Assembly: GCA_034008185.1 (NCBI GenBank)
Contig: CM067083.1
Location: 123,088,337-123,152,336, forward strand
Direction: 5' to 3'
DNA: 64,000 nucleotides
Origin: Gorsachius magnificus
Taxonomy: Eukaryota > Chordata > Aves > Pelecaniformes > Ardeidae
The notes under the pieces were generated by a model. The model was not told where the DNA came from. It made no database searches and was given only the letters and a program-made list of their open reading frames with translations. The translations under genes and the position numbers were made by a program. Below, one piece after another: positions 49,040 through 59,000 of this stretch. Each line of letters opens with the position of its first letter. Position 1 is the stretch's first letter.

Positions 49040-49667
49040 CTCCCCTGGGTGGAATGGCATCCTGGCTTGTATCAGGAGTGGTGTGGCCAGCAGGAGCAGG
49101 GCAGTGACCGTGCCCCTGTGCTGGGCACTGGGGAGGCCGCCCCTCAAATGCTGGGGTCAGGGTTGGGCCCCTCACTACAAGAAGGACCTGGAGGGGCTGG
49201 AGCATGTCCAGAGAAGGGCAGCAGAGCTGGGGAGGGGTCTGGAGCCCCAGGCTGCTGGGGAGCAGCTGGGGGATCTGGGGGGGGGGGTTCAGCCTGGAGC
49301 AGAGGGGCTGAGGGGAGCCCTCATTGCTCCCTACAACTGCCTGAGAGGAGGGGGGAGCCGGGGGGGTCGGGCTCTGCTCCCAGGGAAGGGGCGATGGGAC
49401 GAGGGGCACCGGCCTCAAGCTGTGCCAGGGCAGGGTGAGGTTGGCCCTGGGGAACAATTCCTTCCCCAAAGGGCTGTAGGCACTGGAAGGGGCTGCCCAG
49501 GGAAGGGGTCGAGTCCCCAGCCCTGGGGGGATTTAACAGCCGGGCAGAGGCGGTGCTGAGGGCCAGGGTTTGGGGGTGGGATGGCAGGGGTAGGGGAACG
49601 GTTGGGCTGGGGGAGCTTAAAGGGCTTTTCCAACCTGAATGATTCTGTGATTCCATGATTCTATGAA
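49040..49667 (+). mobile_element. CR1 LINE 3' end, GC-rich subfamily
   Basis: About 170 codons of CR1 ORF2 C-terminus are open on the plus strand (motifs [36 protein letters not shown]), followed by the 3' end and the tail GATTCTGTGATTCCATGATT. It is unusually rich in G runs (for example 49,278-49,287 and 49,350-49,368). It shares long stretches, including GGAGCCGGGGGGGTCGGGCT at 49,354-49,373, with the copy at 46,977, so both belong to one subfamily. Confidence 0.93.
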
Positions 49668-50748
49668 TAGTACCAGCAAGGTGGGTATCAGGCTCAGACA
49701 CGCTTGCAACCTCCCTCTGTTTATCTGCCGTTTCAATTTCTCTCTCTCTGTTCATCCCAGCTGGATCTCTCCCTAAGAGATCTGCAAGAGGCATCAAAGG
49801 AATTCCCCAAAGCCTGTGGGGACTCTGGAGCTGGAGCTGACAGCACAGGGCAGGCTGCAGCCACCCTGCGATCCATAACGATGTGCCAGGAGGAAAATAC
49901 CCAGCTCAAATCGCTGAGCCCTGAAGGATCTTTGCAGTGCTGGCTGTCGGGAAACACCTCTTTTCAAGTAAGACCCTTGGGAGGAATCACTGGAGAACTC
50001 TGAACATAATGCCCACCAGGCATCTTTATCGCTTTATTTTTCAGGCAAGAGCTACATTTCAACCACTCCAAGCACACTGGAAATAGGATTTCAGGATATT
50101 TTCTTAGAGGGCTATAATCACCCCTATCACCTGTTCTTTCTCCTGGAAGAAAACATATACACAAACATACACATATACACATACATATTTTTCTTTCCTG
50201 TGACACCAGCTTTTACTCAGGTATTTAACTGTGAAATACAGCGATTGCCCCTGGATGGAACCTTCTCCTTTTGTGCATACTGCCTAATTTCACTGTCCCG
50301 GGCATATTCATGTACTTAAAATGTTTTTAGGATCAGCACCTTAAACTACTGATTTGCAAGAACCGTGTCGACATCTCTGTAGAATAGTTGGGACCTTGAC
50401 CTCAAGCAAACCCAGTCAGCAATAATTAAATCAGGTATGATCTTATTTGTGTGTTGAGCTGTGATTCTTTGCAGGCAGGGAAGTAACACAGCTTTGGAAG
50501 TAGAATTGCTCTGATGCAGTCGAATATTAAGTTTCAAAACCAAACAAGAAAGAAATCTCAACCTCAAGGCATCCTTTAACAGAAATTACTTCCAATCTTT
50601 CACCTTCTGTGATGTCTTTAGAGTGCAGAGAAGCTGACTCAACCGTGTGCAATGCTGCTACCTATTGGAGCCATCAAATATTACACTCAATTTGCAGCTA
50701 GAAGACTGACACCACTCCAGAGTCAAAAATGGAAGTAGAATTTGGCTG
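49668..50748. other. No gene recognised between CR1 and LTR
   Basis: Unique-looking sequence with an imperfect CA/TA-rich stretch (ACATATACACATACAT) around 50,155-50,190. Confidence 0.55.
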
Positions 50749-51327
50749 TGTCCTGGTTTTGGCTGGGACAGAGTTAATTTTGCTCCTAGTAGCTGGCATA
50801 GTGCTGTGGTTTGGATTTAGTACTAGAAGAATGTTGATAGCTCCCTGATGGCTCAGTTGTTGCTGAGCAGGGCTCACACCAGTCAAGGACTTTTCAGCTT
50901 CCCCAGCTCTGCCAGGGGCACAAGGAGCTGGGAGGGGGCACAGCCAGGACAGCTGACCCCAACTGGCCCCGGGGCTATTCCAGACCATATGACGTCATGC
51001 CCAGTATAGAAACTGGGGGAAGAAGAAGGAAGGGGGGGACGCTGGGAGTGATGGCGTTTGTCTTCCCAAGTCACCGTTCCGCGTGATGGAGCCCTGCTGT
51101 CCTGGGGATGGCTGAGCACCCACCTGCCCATGGGAAGCGGGGAATGAATTCCTTGCTTTGCTTTGCTTGCATGCGCATGGCTTTTGCTCTCCCTGTTAAA
51201 TTGTCTTTGTCTCGACCCACGAGCTTTCTCAATTTTACTCTTCTGATTCTCTCCCCCATCCCATTGTGGGGGGAGTGAGCGAGCAGCTGCATGGTGCTGG
51301 GTTGCCGGACGGGGTTAAACCATGATG
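50749..51327 (+). mobile_element. Solo LTR, same family as 31,039, plus strand
   Basis: The element starts TGTCCTGGTTTTGGCTGGGA and ends near GGTTAAACCATGATG, which corresponds to the usual AACCACAACA end with substitutions in the last bases. Its middle contains the block with GGCGTTTGTCTTCCCAAGTC (51,053-51,072), which is found on the minus strand in the LTR at 31,039. A promoter-like AGTATAGAA stretch is at 51,003-51,011. I do not find a clear target duplication, so one border may be damaged. No retroviral coding sequence follows it. Confidence 0.85.
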
Positions 51328-51574
51328 GGGGGATTCATCCATGCCGTACTCACTAAAAGGATGAGATGCAATCACATGGCTGACACAATAAATGAGAGAG
51401 GCAAAGGGAAAAAATCTCTTTCTCAGGTAGTGAAGGATTGGAAAGTATTTATTTGTTTTCACGTCAGTCAAGCCTGATGAATGTGACATGGAAGTACACA
51501 GAGAACTGGCAAAAAAAAAAAAAGTCTCATGAGAACACAGACTGTGAGAATTCCTGATGGTGGGTGTGGGCTTA

Positions 51575-52104
51575 TGTCCTGGTTTCGGCTGGGACAGAGT
51601 TAATTTTCTTCCCAATAGCTGGCATAGCGCTACTTTGGGTTTAGTACTAGAAGAATGTTGATAACGCACTGGCGGTTTGTTACTAAGTAGTGCCTGGACC
51701 AGCCAAGGACTTGTCAGCTTCCCCTGCTCTGCCTGGGGCACAAGGAGTTGGGAGGGGGGCACAGCCAGGACAGCTGACCCCAACTGGCCCCGGGGCTATT
51801 CCAGACCATAGGGCATCACGGCTCGGGGGGAATTTGCTGGGGGGCAGCAATCGCTGCTTGGGATGGGCTGAACATCAGTCGGCGGGTGGTGAGCAATTAT
51901 ATTGAGCATCATTTTTTTGTATATTCTATGGTTATTATTATTACTTTTTTCCTCTACTGTTTGATTAAACTGTCTTTATTTCAACCCATGGGTTCTACCT
52001 TTTTTTTTCCCCCCTCGATTTTCTCCCCCATCCCACTGAAGGAGCGGGGGGAGTGAGTGAGCGGCTGTGCGGTGTTCAGCTGCCTGCCGGGTTGAACCAC
52101 AACA
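51575..52104 (+). mobile_element. Solo LTR, related but different subfamily, plus strand
   Basis: The element starts TGTCCTGGTTTCGGCTGGGA and ends AACCACAACA. The first 240 bases and the last 130 match the LTRs at 31,039 and 50,749, but the middle is different: it carries GGGCAGCAATCGCTGCTTGG (51,842-51,861) and a T-rich segment leading to GATTAAACTGTC. It lies 247 bp downstream of the previous LTR in the same orientation. The intervening sequence has no retroviral features. Exact flanking duplications were not found (GCTTA on the left against GCCCT on the right). Confidence 0.85.
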
Positions 52105-52569
52105 GCCCTAGATGCCTGTGAAAGGACCAGCTTGATACCCTTCTACAAAGGAGGAACTGGGGCAGAGCAGTCAGTTTAACAGGAAATGAACAAAAAGTAT
52201 TAAAAAAAATCAGCAAGGTGTTTGTAAGTTTATAGATTTGCCAAGAACGAGCTCCATTGTATCAATACAACTTTGCTTTTGACAGAACGAGTCTGACAGA
52301 GGAAAAGGCACGGTTATAATTTCTGTTTCCTTTGCCTATGGTCTCTAGAAACTGTCTTGCACAGTGTTCTCATAAGTAATTAGGGGAATGTAATCTAAAT
52401 CAAAAAGCACAGGCGCAAAGCAGTTTGGAAAGCTGAACCAAGGGAGCTGCAATCCAGTTGTCATCCAAATGGAAGGATGGATGAAGAAGGAGGTGTGGGT
52501 AATCTGTCCTGACCCTGTAGGATTCAATTCTCCTGCTAATGACCTGGCTTAAGGTAGAGAGTGCACTTA

Positions 52570-52634
52570 AAACACCTCTAGGGGTCCCTTCCAACCCAAA
52601 ACATTCTATGATTCTATGATTCTATGATTCTATG
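52570..52634 (+). mobile_element. CR1 3' tail just upstream of the PINX1 promoter
   Basis: CTAGGGGTCCCTTCCAACCC is followed by four perfect ATTCTATG units (52,602-52,633). Only the extreme 3' end is present. It stops at the left edge of the PINX1 CpG island, about 370 bp before the start codon. Confidence 0.9.
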
Positions 52635-52999
52635 GAAGAAGGCGCCGCGCATCCTCAGGATGGACCCGCCTCCTCTGAGGGGGCAGAGCCCGCTGCCGCC
52701 TGCCTCGGCGCGCGCGCTCTTCGGTTGGCTGTGAAAAGTGCCTATCCAATATCCGCAGGGAAACGCGCGAGAATAAGCCCATCTAGAACCTACACGCCTT
52801 TTAAGACCTTTAATAGAAATTTACCGGTTTACACCCTCTGTTTCCACTAGGGTGGCCGCTGCGCTCCCTTGCTTTAAGACTTTTTAATCAGGCATTTCTT
52901 TCGACGCCTTTTTCTGCGCCCCAGGTCACAAAAGCCCCCCTCAGGAGTTGGGGCGCGGAGGTGTTCCTTCGCCACGCGCCGCGGCGGGAGGGAGGCCCC

Positions 53000-53011
53000 C
53001 AAGATGGCGAT
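53000..53011 (+). promoter_or_regulatory. TISU/YY1-like element over the PINX1 start codon
   Basis: The sequence CAAGATGGCGAT matches 10 of the 12 positions of the TISU consensus SAASATGGCGGC and contains the YY1 core AAGATGGCG. In known genes, TISU acts both as a YY1-dependent promoter element and as a start signal allowing scanning-free translation from very short 5' UTRs. Its presence suggests a short 5' UTR here; this is inference from the motif. Confidence 0.6.
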
Positions 53012-53022
53012 GCTGGCGGAGC
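53004..53022 (+). CDS. PINX1: PINX1 exon 1, coding part
   Basis: The coding part is only 19 bases, MAMLAE plus the first base of codon 7. It ends at a perfect GTGAGT donor at 53,023. I chose the ATG at 53,004 rather than the one at 53,010 because the first gives the family's usual N-terminus (M-x-M-L-A-E) and lies in a strong context, CAAGATGGCG. The exon lies inside a CpG island. Codon 7 is completed in exon 2 and reads proline here, where mammals have arginine. Confidence 0.93.
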
Positions 53023-56000
53023 GTGAGTGCCGTTCCCTGCGGGAGGAACCGCGCCGGCGGCGCTCGGGGCGGTGCCGCTGGGAGCGGGGGGGTCGGGGGA
53101 CGAGCCCTTATCCTGGGGGGGCGGCCTGGGCGTTGCCCCGTGCCCTCCCCGTCGCCCTGGCTGATGGGGCGGGGGCCGCGCTGTCCCTCCCGAGGGAGGC
53201 GGGTAGGAGGCTGGCGGGTCCCGTGGGCCCCGGGTTCGGGTTTGCGGGGCTCTGTCTCTTCCCGGCCTGGGGGAGGACGCGAGCGAGATCGGCGGGGATG
53301 TCTGTCAGACACCTTGAGGGCCGGCATTTCCTTTCCGCGCCTCGCTGCCATCTCTGCGGCGGTGGGTTGGAGAGATCATAGAGTCATAGGATGGAATGAT
53401 AGAATCGCTTTGGTTGGAAAAGACCTTTAAGATCATCGAGTCCAACCTTTAACCTAACCCTGCCATCCCACCACTAAACCCTGGCCCTCAGCACCTCATC
53501 TCTCCTTCTTTTAAATACCTCCAGGGATGGGGACTCTACCACCTCCCTGGGCAGCCCATTCCAGAGCCTGACAACCCTCTCGGTGAAGAAGTTTTTCCTA
53601 ATGTCTAGCCTAAACCTGCCCTGGCTCAGCTTCAAACCATTCCCCCTCGTCCTATCATCTGTTACCAGGGAGCAGAGGCCGACCCCCCCCTCACTCCCCC
53701 CTCCTGTCAGGCAGTTGTAGAGGGCGATGAGGGCTCCCCTCAGCCTCCTCTTCTCCAGACTAAACAACCCCAGCTCCCTCAGCCGCTCCTCGTATGACTT
53801 GTGCTCCAGACCCCTCCCCAGCTTGGTTGCTCTCCTCTGGACCTGTTCCAGCAAGGCAACATCTTTCTTGTAGTGAGGGGCCCAAAACTGAACCCAGTAT
53901 TCGAGGTGCGGCCTCACCAGCACTGAGTACAGGGGCACGATCACTTCCCTACTCCTGCTGGTCACACTATTCCTGATACAGGCCAGGATGCCATTGGCCT
54001 TCTTGGCCACCTGGGCACACTGCTGGCTCATATTCAGCTGTGCTGGGGGCCGGTTGTGGTCTGGCAGCCAGGCAGGACTCAGCGGGGCCATGTTTGTGGA
54101 GGCATGGGTCCTTTGAACGCAGCAACGGCTAACGTTTGAGCTCAGCTCACCCTCTTGTCTGTGCGGGGAACTTCAGGGATCAGCTAAATTCTGGGTTGGG
54201 AGAGGTGAGAGTGGCATCCGCCTATGGGATTTTAGGCAGTTGCTTCAGAAAAGGCAAGTAAATCCCCTGAACTCACGGGGAAAAACTTGGGGTAAGGTCA
54301 TGTGGTTGTCTTATGCCTTTTCTGTAAGGGTGTTGCTGCGTAAATAATTTTTGAAGGTTTTATTATATGCAGCCTGGTAATATTGCTTAACCTTTTTCTG
54401 ATATTGGAATCAAACTGAGCTTTGCTCTTACCTCTGAGGTGACTGAGGACTTGGGCTCCCCATATCTAAAATAATTGGTTAAAACATTGGATGAATATCC
54501 TGACTGATAACTTTTTCTTGAGGTAAAGCTTTTCAGTTCAGCAAACAGAACTTTCTTGGGGCTGGCCACAGTAGGAACTAAAAACATTCGCTGCCTTCTC
54601 TTCCAAGTTAAAGATGCATTCCTGTAAAGCAGTCTTTTCTAGTAAATGTAAAACTGTATATGAGTAGAAAGACTAAATTTCCCAGCTGCAGGTTTTTATG
54701 TAGCAGAACTAATATACTTCTATCTGACTATTGTTAATGCTCTTAGGTGGATTCAGTAAGCTTACCGGTGTCAGGGCACCCTTAGTGTGAGAGCACAGGG
54801 TCTAATGAATTTGTTTGCTTGACTTCAGAGAAGATGAACTTAAGTACAATAACTAATTGGAAAATACGGTTTCCAGTGGAAAATATAAGTGTGAATTGAG
54901 AAAAACAAAATTGCATTCACATATGTAATTTTCTAATTATTTTAGGTGTAAACTTTGTTGGTACCATTTTTTTTTCAGAATTTGTTGATTATTTTAATTG
55001 GCCACTATGTGTATCAGTAATCATAGAATCACAGAATGGTTTGGGTAGGAAGGGACCCCTAGAGGCTATCCAGTCCAACCCCCCTGCAATGAGCAGGGAC
55101 ATCTCCAACCAGATCAGGTTGTTCAGAGCCTCGTCCAACCTGACCTGGAATGTTTCCAGGGATGGGGCATCGACCACCTCTCTGGGCAACCTGTGCCAGC
55201 ATGTTGATATAGCTTCTGTATGTAGCGAATTCTAAAATCAAATGCCTTAAAAACCAAATCTGGTTGCTGAGAGCCACCTTGGCAGAGTTGTATGCCTCTG
55301 TTCATCACCTTCAGCTGCAGTTATAATTGTGAAGCCATGTTATGTGTATTTTTGTTTGCAGTTTCGGATCAAGTTCTGATGCTCATCCTAAAAAAAAAAA
55401 AAAAAGACGCGGGGGGGTGTTAATTGGTTTTACTGTAGCTGTGAAAGCATATGCATTTCAGTGATTTAAAGTAACTTCTCAGCAGTACCCAGTGACGGGA
55501 CAAGAAGCAGTGAGTGCAAATTGAAAGAAATTCCATCTTTTTTTGCTGTGAGGGTGGCCAAACACTGGAACAAATTGCTCAGGGAGGCTGTGGAGTATCA
55601 CTGTGTAGATATTCAAAACCAGACGACATGGTGCTGGATGACTTGCTTAAGCAGGGGGTTGAATCTTGAGAAGTCCTTCCAACTTTTGTAATGCTGTGAA
55701 CTAAGCTGGGAAAGGACAAACTCAATTTTTAAAAAATGTATCAATTGCAGAAATGGGCAAAGTGTTAGCTTTTTTTCCCCACTTATTTTTAACTCTTTTT
55801 AACTTCTAATAAACTTTGATTAACTGTCTATCTTGTTGGTGCTCATCAGGAAAAAGTGTTTATGTTAATGATGGGTTTCATAGCTTGGATTAAAAACAAA
55901 ATCCCTTCTGTGGGCAGTGTATTTTTTTCTGTTCATTGGAGAAATTTAACCTGGTTATTATTTTCCATGTTATCACCGTATATGGGCTCACAGCAGGGGT

Positions 56001-59000
56001 TTGGGTGGGAACTGAGAGGGAACTTTCAGAAATTATAGTTCAACACATGCTTCAGGCACAGAATTAGTCTTGTTAAAAGGGTTTAGTAATCGATCTTTCT
56101 TAAATTGTAGGGTCTGAGTGAAGAAGTATCTAAAGAAATGACACTTTTCTCCACTGGATGGTGCTGCTTGCCCAGAATTGCATTACTTTATGAGCAGCCC
56201 AGAAAATTAGTGTTAACTTCTGAGCTGTATTTTTTAGCTGGAAGATAGTATGTTGTTTCCTTTCTTGCTCTTAAGACATGGGTGAACAGACATTTATGAT
56301 AAATTGTGGACTAAACACTCTTTGTTGTTGTTTGTCTGGTGAGGAGAGATAACTTTATGGCTGCTCTAAGTGGCATGAAGTTGCTCCTGGCTTTCTTAAA
56401 TACTTCTCTAAAGATGTAAGCAAGTTTATTTTCCTGCGTCTAGCTTGCAGTATTTGAAAATAAGAGTGTGTTAACCTGGCAGAAATCTGAGGATTGATCT
56501 CATAACAGTAGTGATGAGGTTTGAAATACTTGGATTAATAGTGCTGGAGAAGGGAAGATCTTTTAGAGTTTCATGCTTGAGAAATCTCTGTATTAGGTGC
56601 CCTTGTGTTTTGTTACCAGTGTCCTCCTGGGAGTAAAACATCTTAGGGCTTCTCTACAGAGAGATATTCAGGAAAATTAATACAAATTAACTTTTAAAGT
56701 GGATTAGTTGATCTACATCAAACAACTCAATTTGGAAGTTAATTTAGATTCACCCGTTCAGTTGGCATGGATTACCTCTACTGTGTAGACAAATCCTTAG
56801 ATACAGACGGTGTCTTTACACCTGTAAGAATTGCACAGAATTTAATTTCTTGGGATTTGCAGTGTCACCACCTGGGGAACTCGTTACAGAGAGCATAACA
56901 GAACATGGGCATACTGAAAATGTTGTTATAGTTAGATATAAAAAAAAAAGGCATCAAACAGGTTTTGGTGACTGAGTGAGGGAAACAATGTTAATCGAGA
57001 GGTTTTTAGCAAAGGGACAGATTAAGAAATGTAATTGAAAAGGAGGGCTGCTTCTCAGCTGGGTGCATAACCTCTATTAAATTGCTTCTTTTAATTGTCT
57101 GTTTATGTTGTTTGTTTCACTGTCAGCTACAGACAAAAGCAACAGGCGAGGTGTTCCCTGTTTTTATAGGACTTAGCTTTTGCTGCCAGCTTGATAGCTT
57201 TTTTTAATTCATTCTCCCCACAAACCACTGGAAACCTGGGTCCTTAAAGATCATTTGCATCTTGGATAAGGGAAGATGGCAAAGCACGTTAATTGTCCCC
57301 AGTTCCTAGGTCAGTGTTTCAAACACCGCAATAAATGAGTGAGGTGAGCCGTGTCACCAAGGGAGCCAGAGTTTTGTTCTCGGTGGGGCAGCAGGGAATC
57401 CTAATTTGCTTGGGCACACTTAAAAATCACAGTTCACAGTGGCACTTTACCACCTTTTGTTAGCTGCACAGGCAGGGCTTGTAGCAGACCCTTCTCTGCA
57501 GGCTGCCTGTTGGAAATAAGCTGTTGTTTTCCTCTAGAGAGGTGAGCCAAGCGTGTGCTGTGCGGATTTCTCTCGCAAGACTCACAGTCATTTAACCTAC
57601 TGTAAAATCCTTTTTATGGACTGTTTAGGGTTTTATGAAATTCTTCATCAGACTGTTACTTTTTTATGGGGCTGCCACGCAGCACCTATTTTGAGCTTCA
57701 AAGCTTAGGAAGTATGTTTAAAAAAAAAAAGCCACCATCATGCATTCTGACAGTAGTAGTTCTTCTTTCAGAACAAAACAGAACTGGGCAAAAAATAAAT
57801 CAGACATCCCTGTAATATTCTGTCCCTCTGGCCCAAATCCTAAGTGTTGCATTTTAGGGAAGGATGACTTCCTGATTATGTTGAAAGCGCCTCAGTGGAC
57901 TTGGCTTCTCGCTGACTTTGTATGGCCTTGGGTTAATCGGTCATTTTTAATCCACCGTTTCCCATCGTGTTTAATGAAGTTTGTAATCTTCCTGTCTCCC
58001 ATTCTTTGTTTGTCTTGTTTATTTAGGTTGTCTTCCTGCCTGTGGTTAGGTGCACGCTTAAAGTGCCTGGTTAACTATGCTAGCTTTTCTTCCTTGATTT
58101 CAATGAAGCTATTCCTGAAGCGCATGCACGTGGGCCTGGGGGACCATGGTTTCTTTAGTAGTCTCCGTAGGACAAAGGAGCCTTGGTTCTCATTTGGATC
58201 TCTTAACACCTGCAATAATTTCCGGTGACTTTTCAGTTTCCAAATAAATGATTTTGTAGGAAATCCAAAAGCTGAAATCACATTGGTTTGTGTTCTGTCA
58301 TTCAGTTTCTCTGGTCACTTATATTTGATTTTTGACTTGGCTTTTCTTATGAAGGCAAATATTAAAACTTCTGTGTCATGGTTAAAAGGAAGACTGGCCA
58401 GTGGATATTGTCCAGAACTGGGAAAGCCAGCACTGAAGTTTCATCCCCTGTAGATTTAATTTTGAAGCCAGATGTAAACCAAAGTTGGAATAAATACAGA
58501 ATTTAGGTCTGTACACCTAAATGTTAATCCTTAAAGCCTTCCCTGAATTGCAGACCATCCTCAGGGATGACAGCTTCCATTGCAATTTTACTTGGTCATT
58601 CTTCACATTAATAATTAACGTTTTCACTGGCCTTTTCTTGCAATATAAGGTTTACTAAAATTAACCCCCCAAAATGTGTTTAGTCTGGCATAAGTTCTGG
58701 GGTTTTTTTCAGTTAAGAGCTTTTCTTGAATGATTAAATACTAAGAACACTGTGGAAATCTAAGTAGAGCCTGTATGAATTTTTCCTTCCTGCTCTAGCC
58801 CGTAGAAGGCAGAAGTGGTCTGTGGATCCACGAAATAGCGCCTGGAGTAAAGATGAATCTAAATTTGGCCAGAAGATGCTGGAAAAGATGGGCTGGTCCA
58901 AAGGAAAGGTATGATCTAAAGGAGAGTTGTCTAGCTGAAGGGTGGAAGACTGCCGGGGGACTTGTGATCTCAGTGTTTAGAACAGCCATGTTCTTTCTGT

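Larger units (their letters stand above)
52640..53380 (+). promoter_or_regulatory. PINX1: CpG-island promoter of PINX1
   Basis: CpG dinucleotides are dense from about 52,640 to 53,380, in sharp contrast to the CpG-poor sequence further left. The stretch runs across the exon 1 start and into the first 350 bases of intron 1. A CCAAT box is visible at 52,746-52,750 and there is no good TATA box at a fitting distance, as is usual for a housekeeping gene. The transcription start cannot be seen directly; the start-codon context suggests it is close to 53,004. A divergent transcript to the left is possible but nothing in the sequence shows one. Confidence 0.85.
53023..58798 (+). other. PINX1: PINX1 intron 1
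   Basis: This 5.8-kb intron begins in the CpG island, then holds an almost full-length CR1 3' end in antisense (53,378-54,095), a second antisense CR1 tail (55,021-55,200), an older sense CR1 piece (55,510-55,700), an A16 run followed by G7 (55,390-55,417), and a palindromic MITE-like element (56,642-56,800). An open frame of 162 codons at 57,740-58,228 has no recognisable domain and no splice logic, so I treat it as chance. The remaining sequence looks ordinary. Confidence 0.85.

Noticed and set aside
50749..52104. The two adjacent LTRs as one shrunken provirus
   Set aside because: Their central segments differ, there is no primer binding site or polypurine tract between them, and their outer flanks do not match.
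52948..53430. Frames of 125 to 160 codons around PINX1 exon 1
   Set aside because: CpG-island sequence is poor in stop codons. Only the first 19 bases from 53,004 join correctly to PINX1 exon 2.
57740..58228. 162-codon open frame in PINX1 intron 1
   Set aside because: It shows no domain, its composition is like neighbouring frames, it lies between two well-defined exons, and its ends do not coincide with splice sites.
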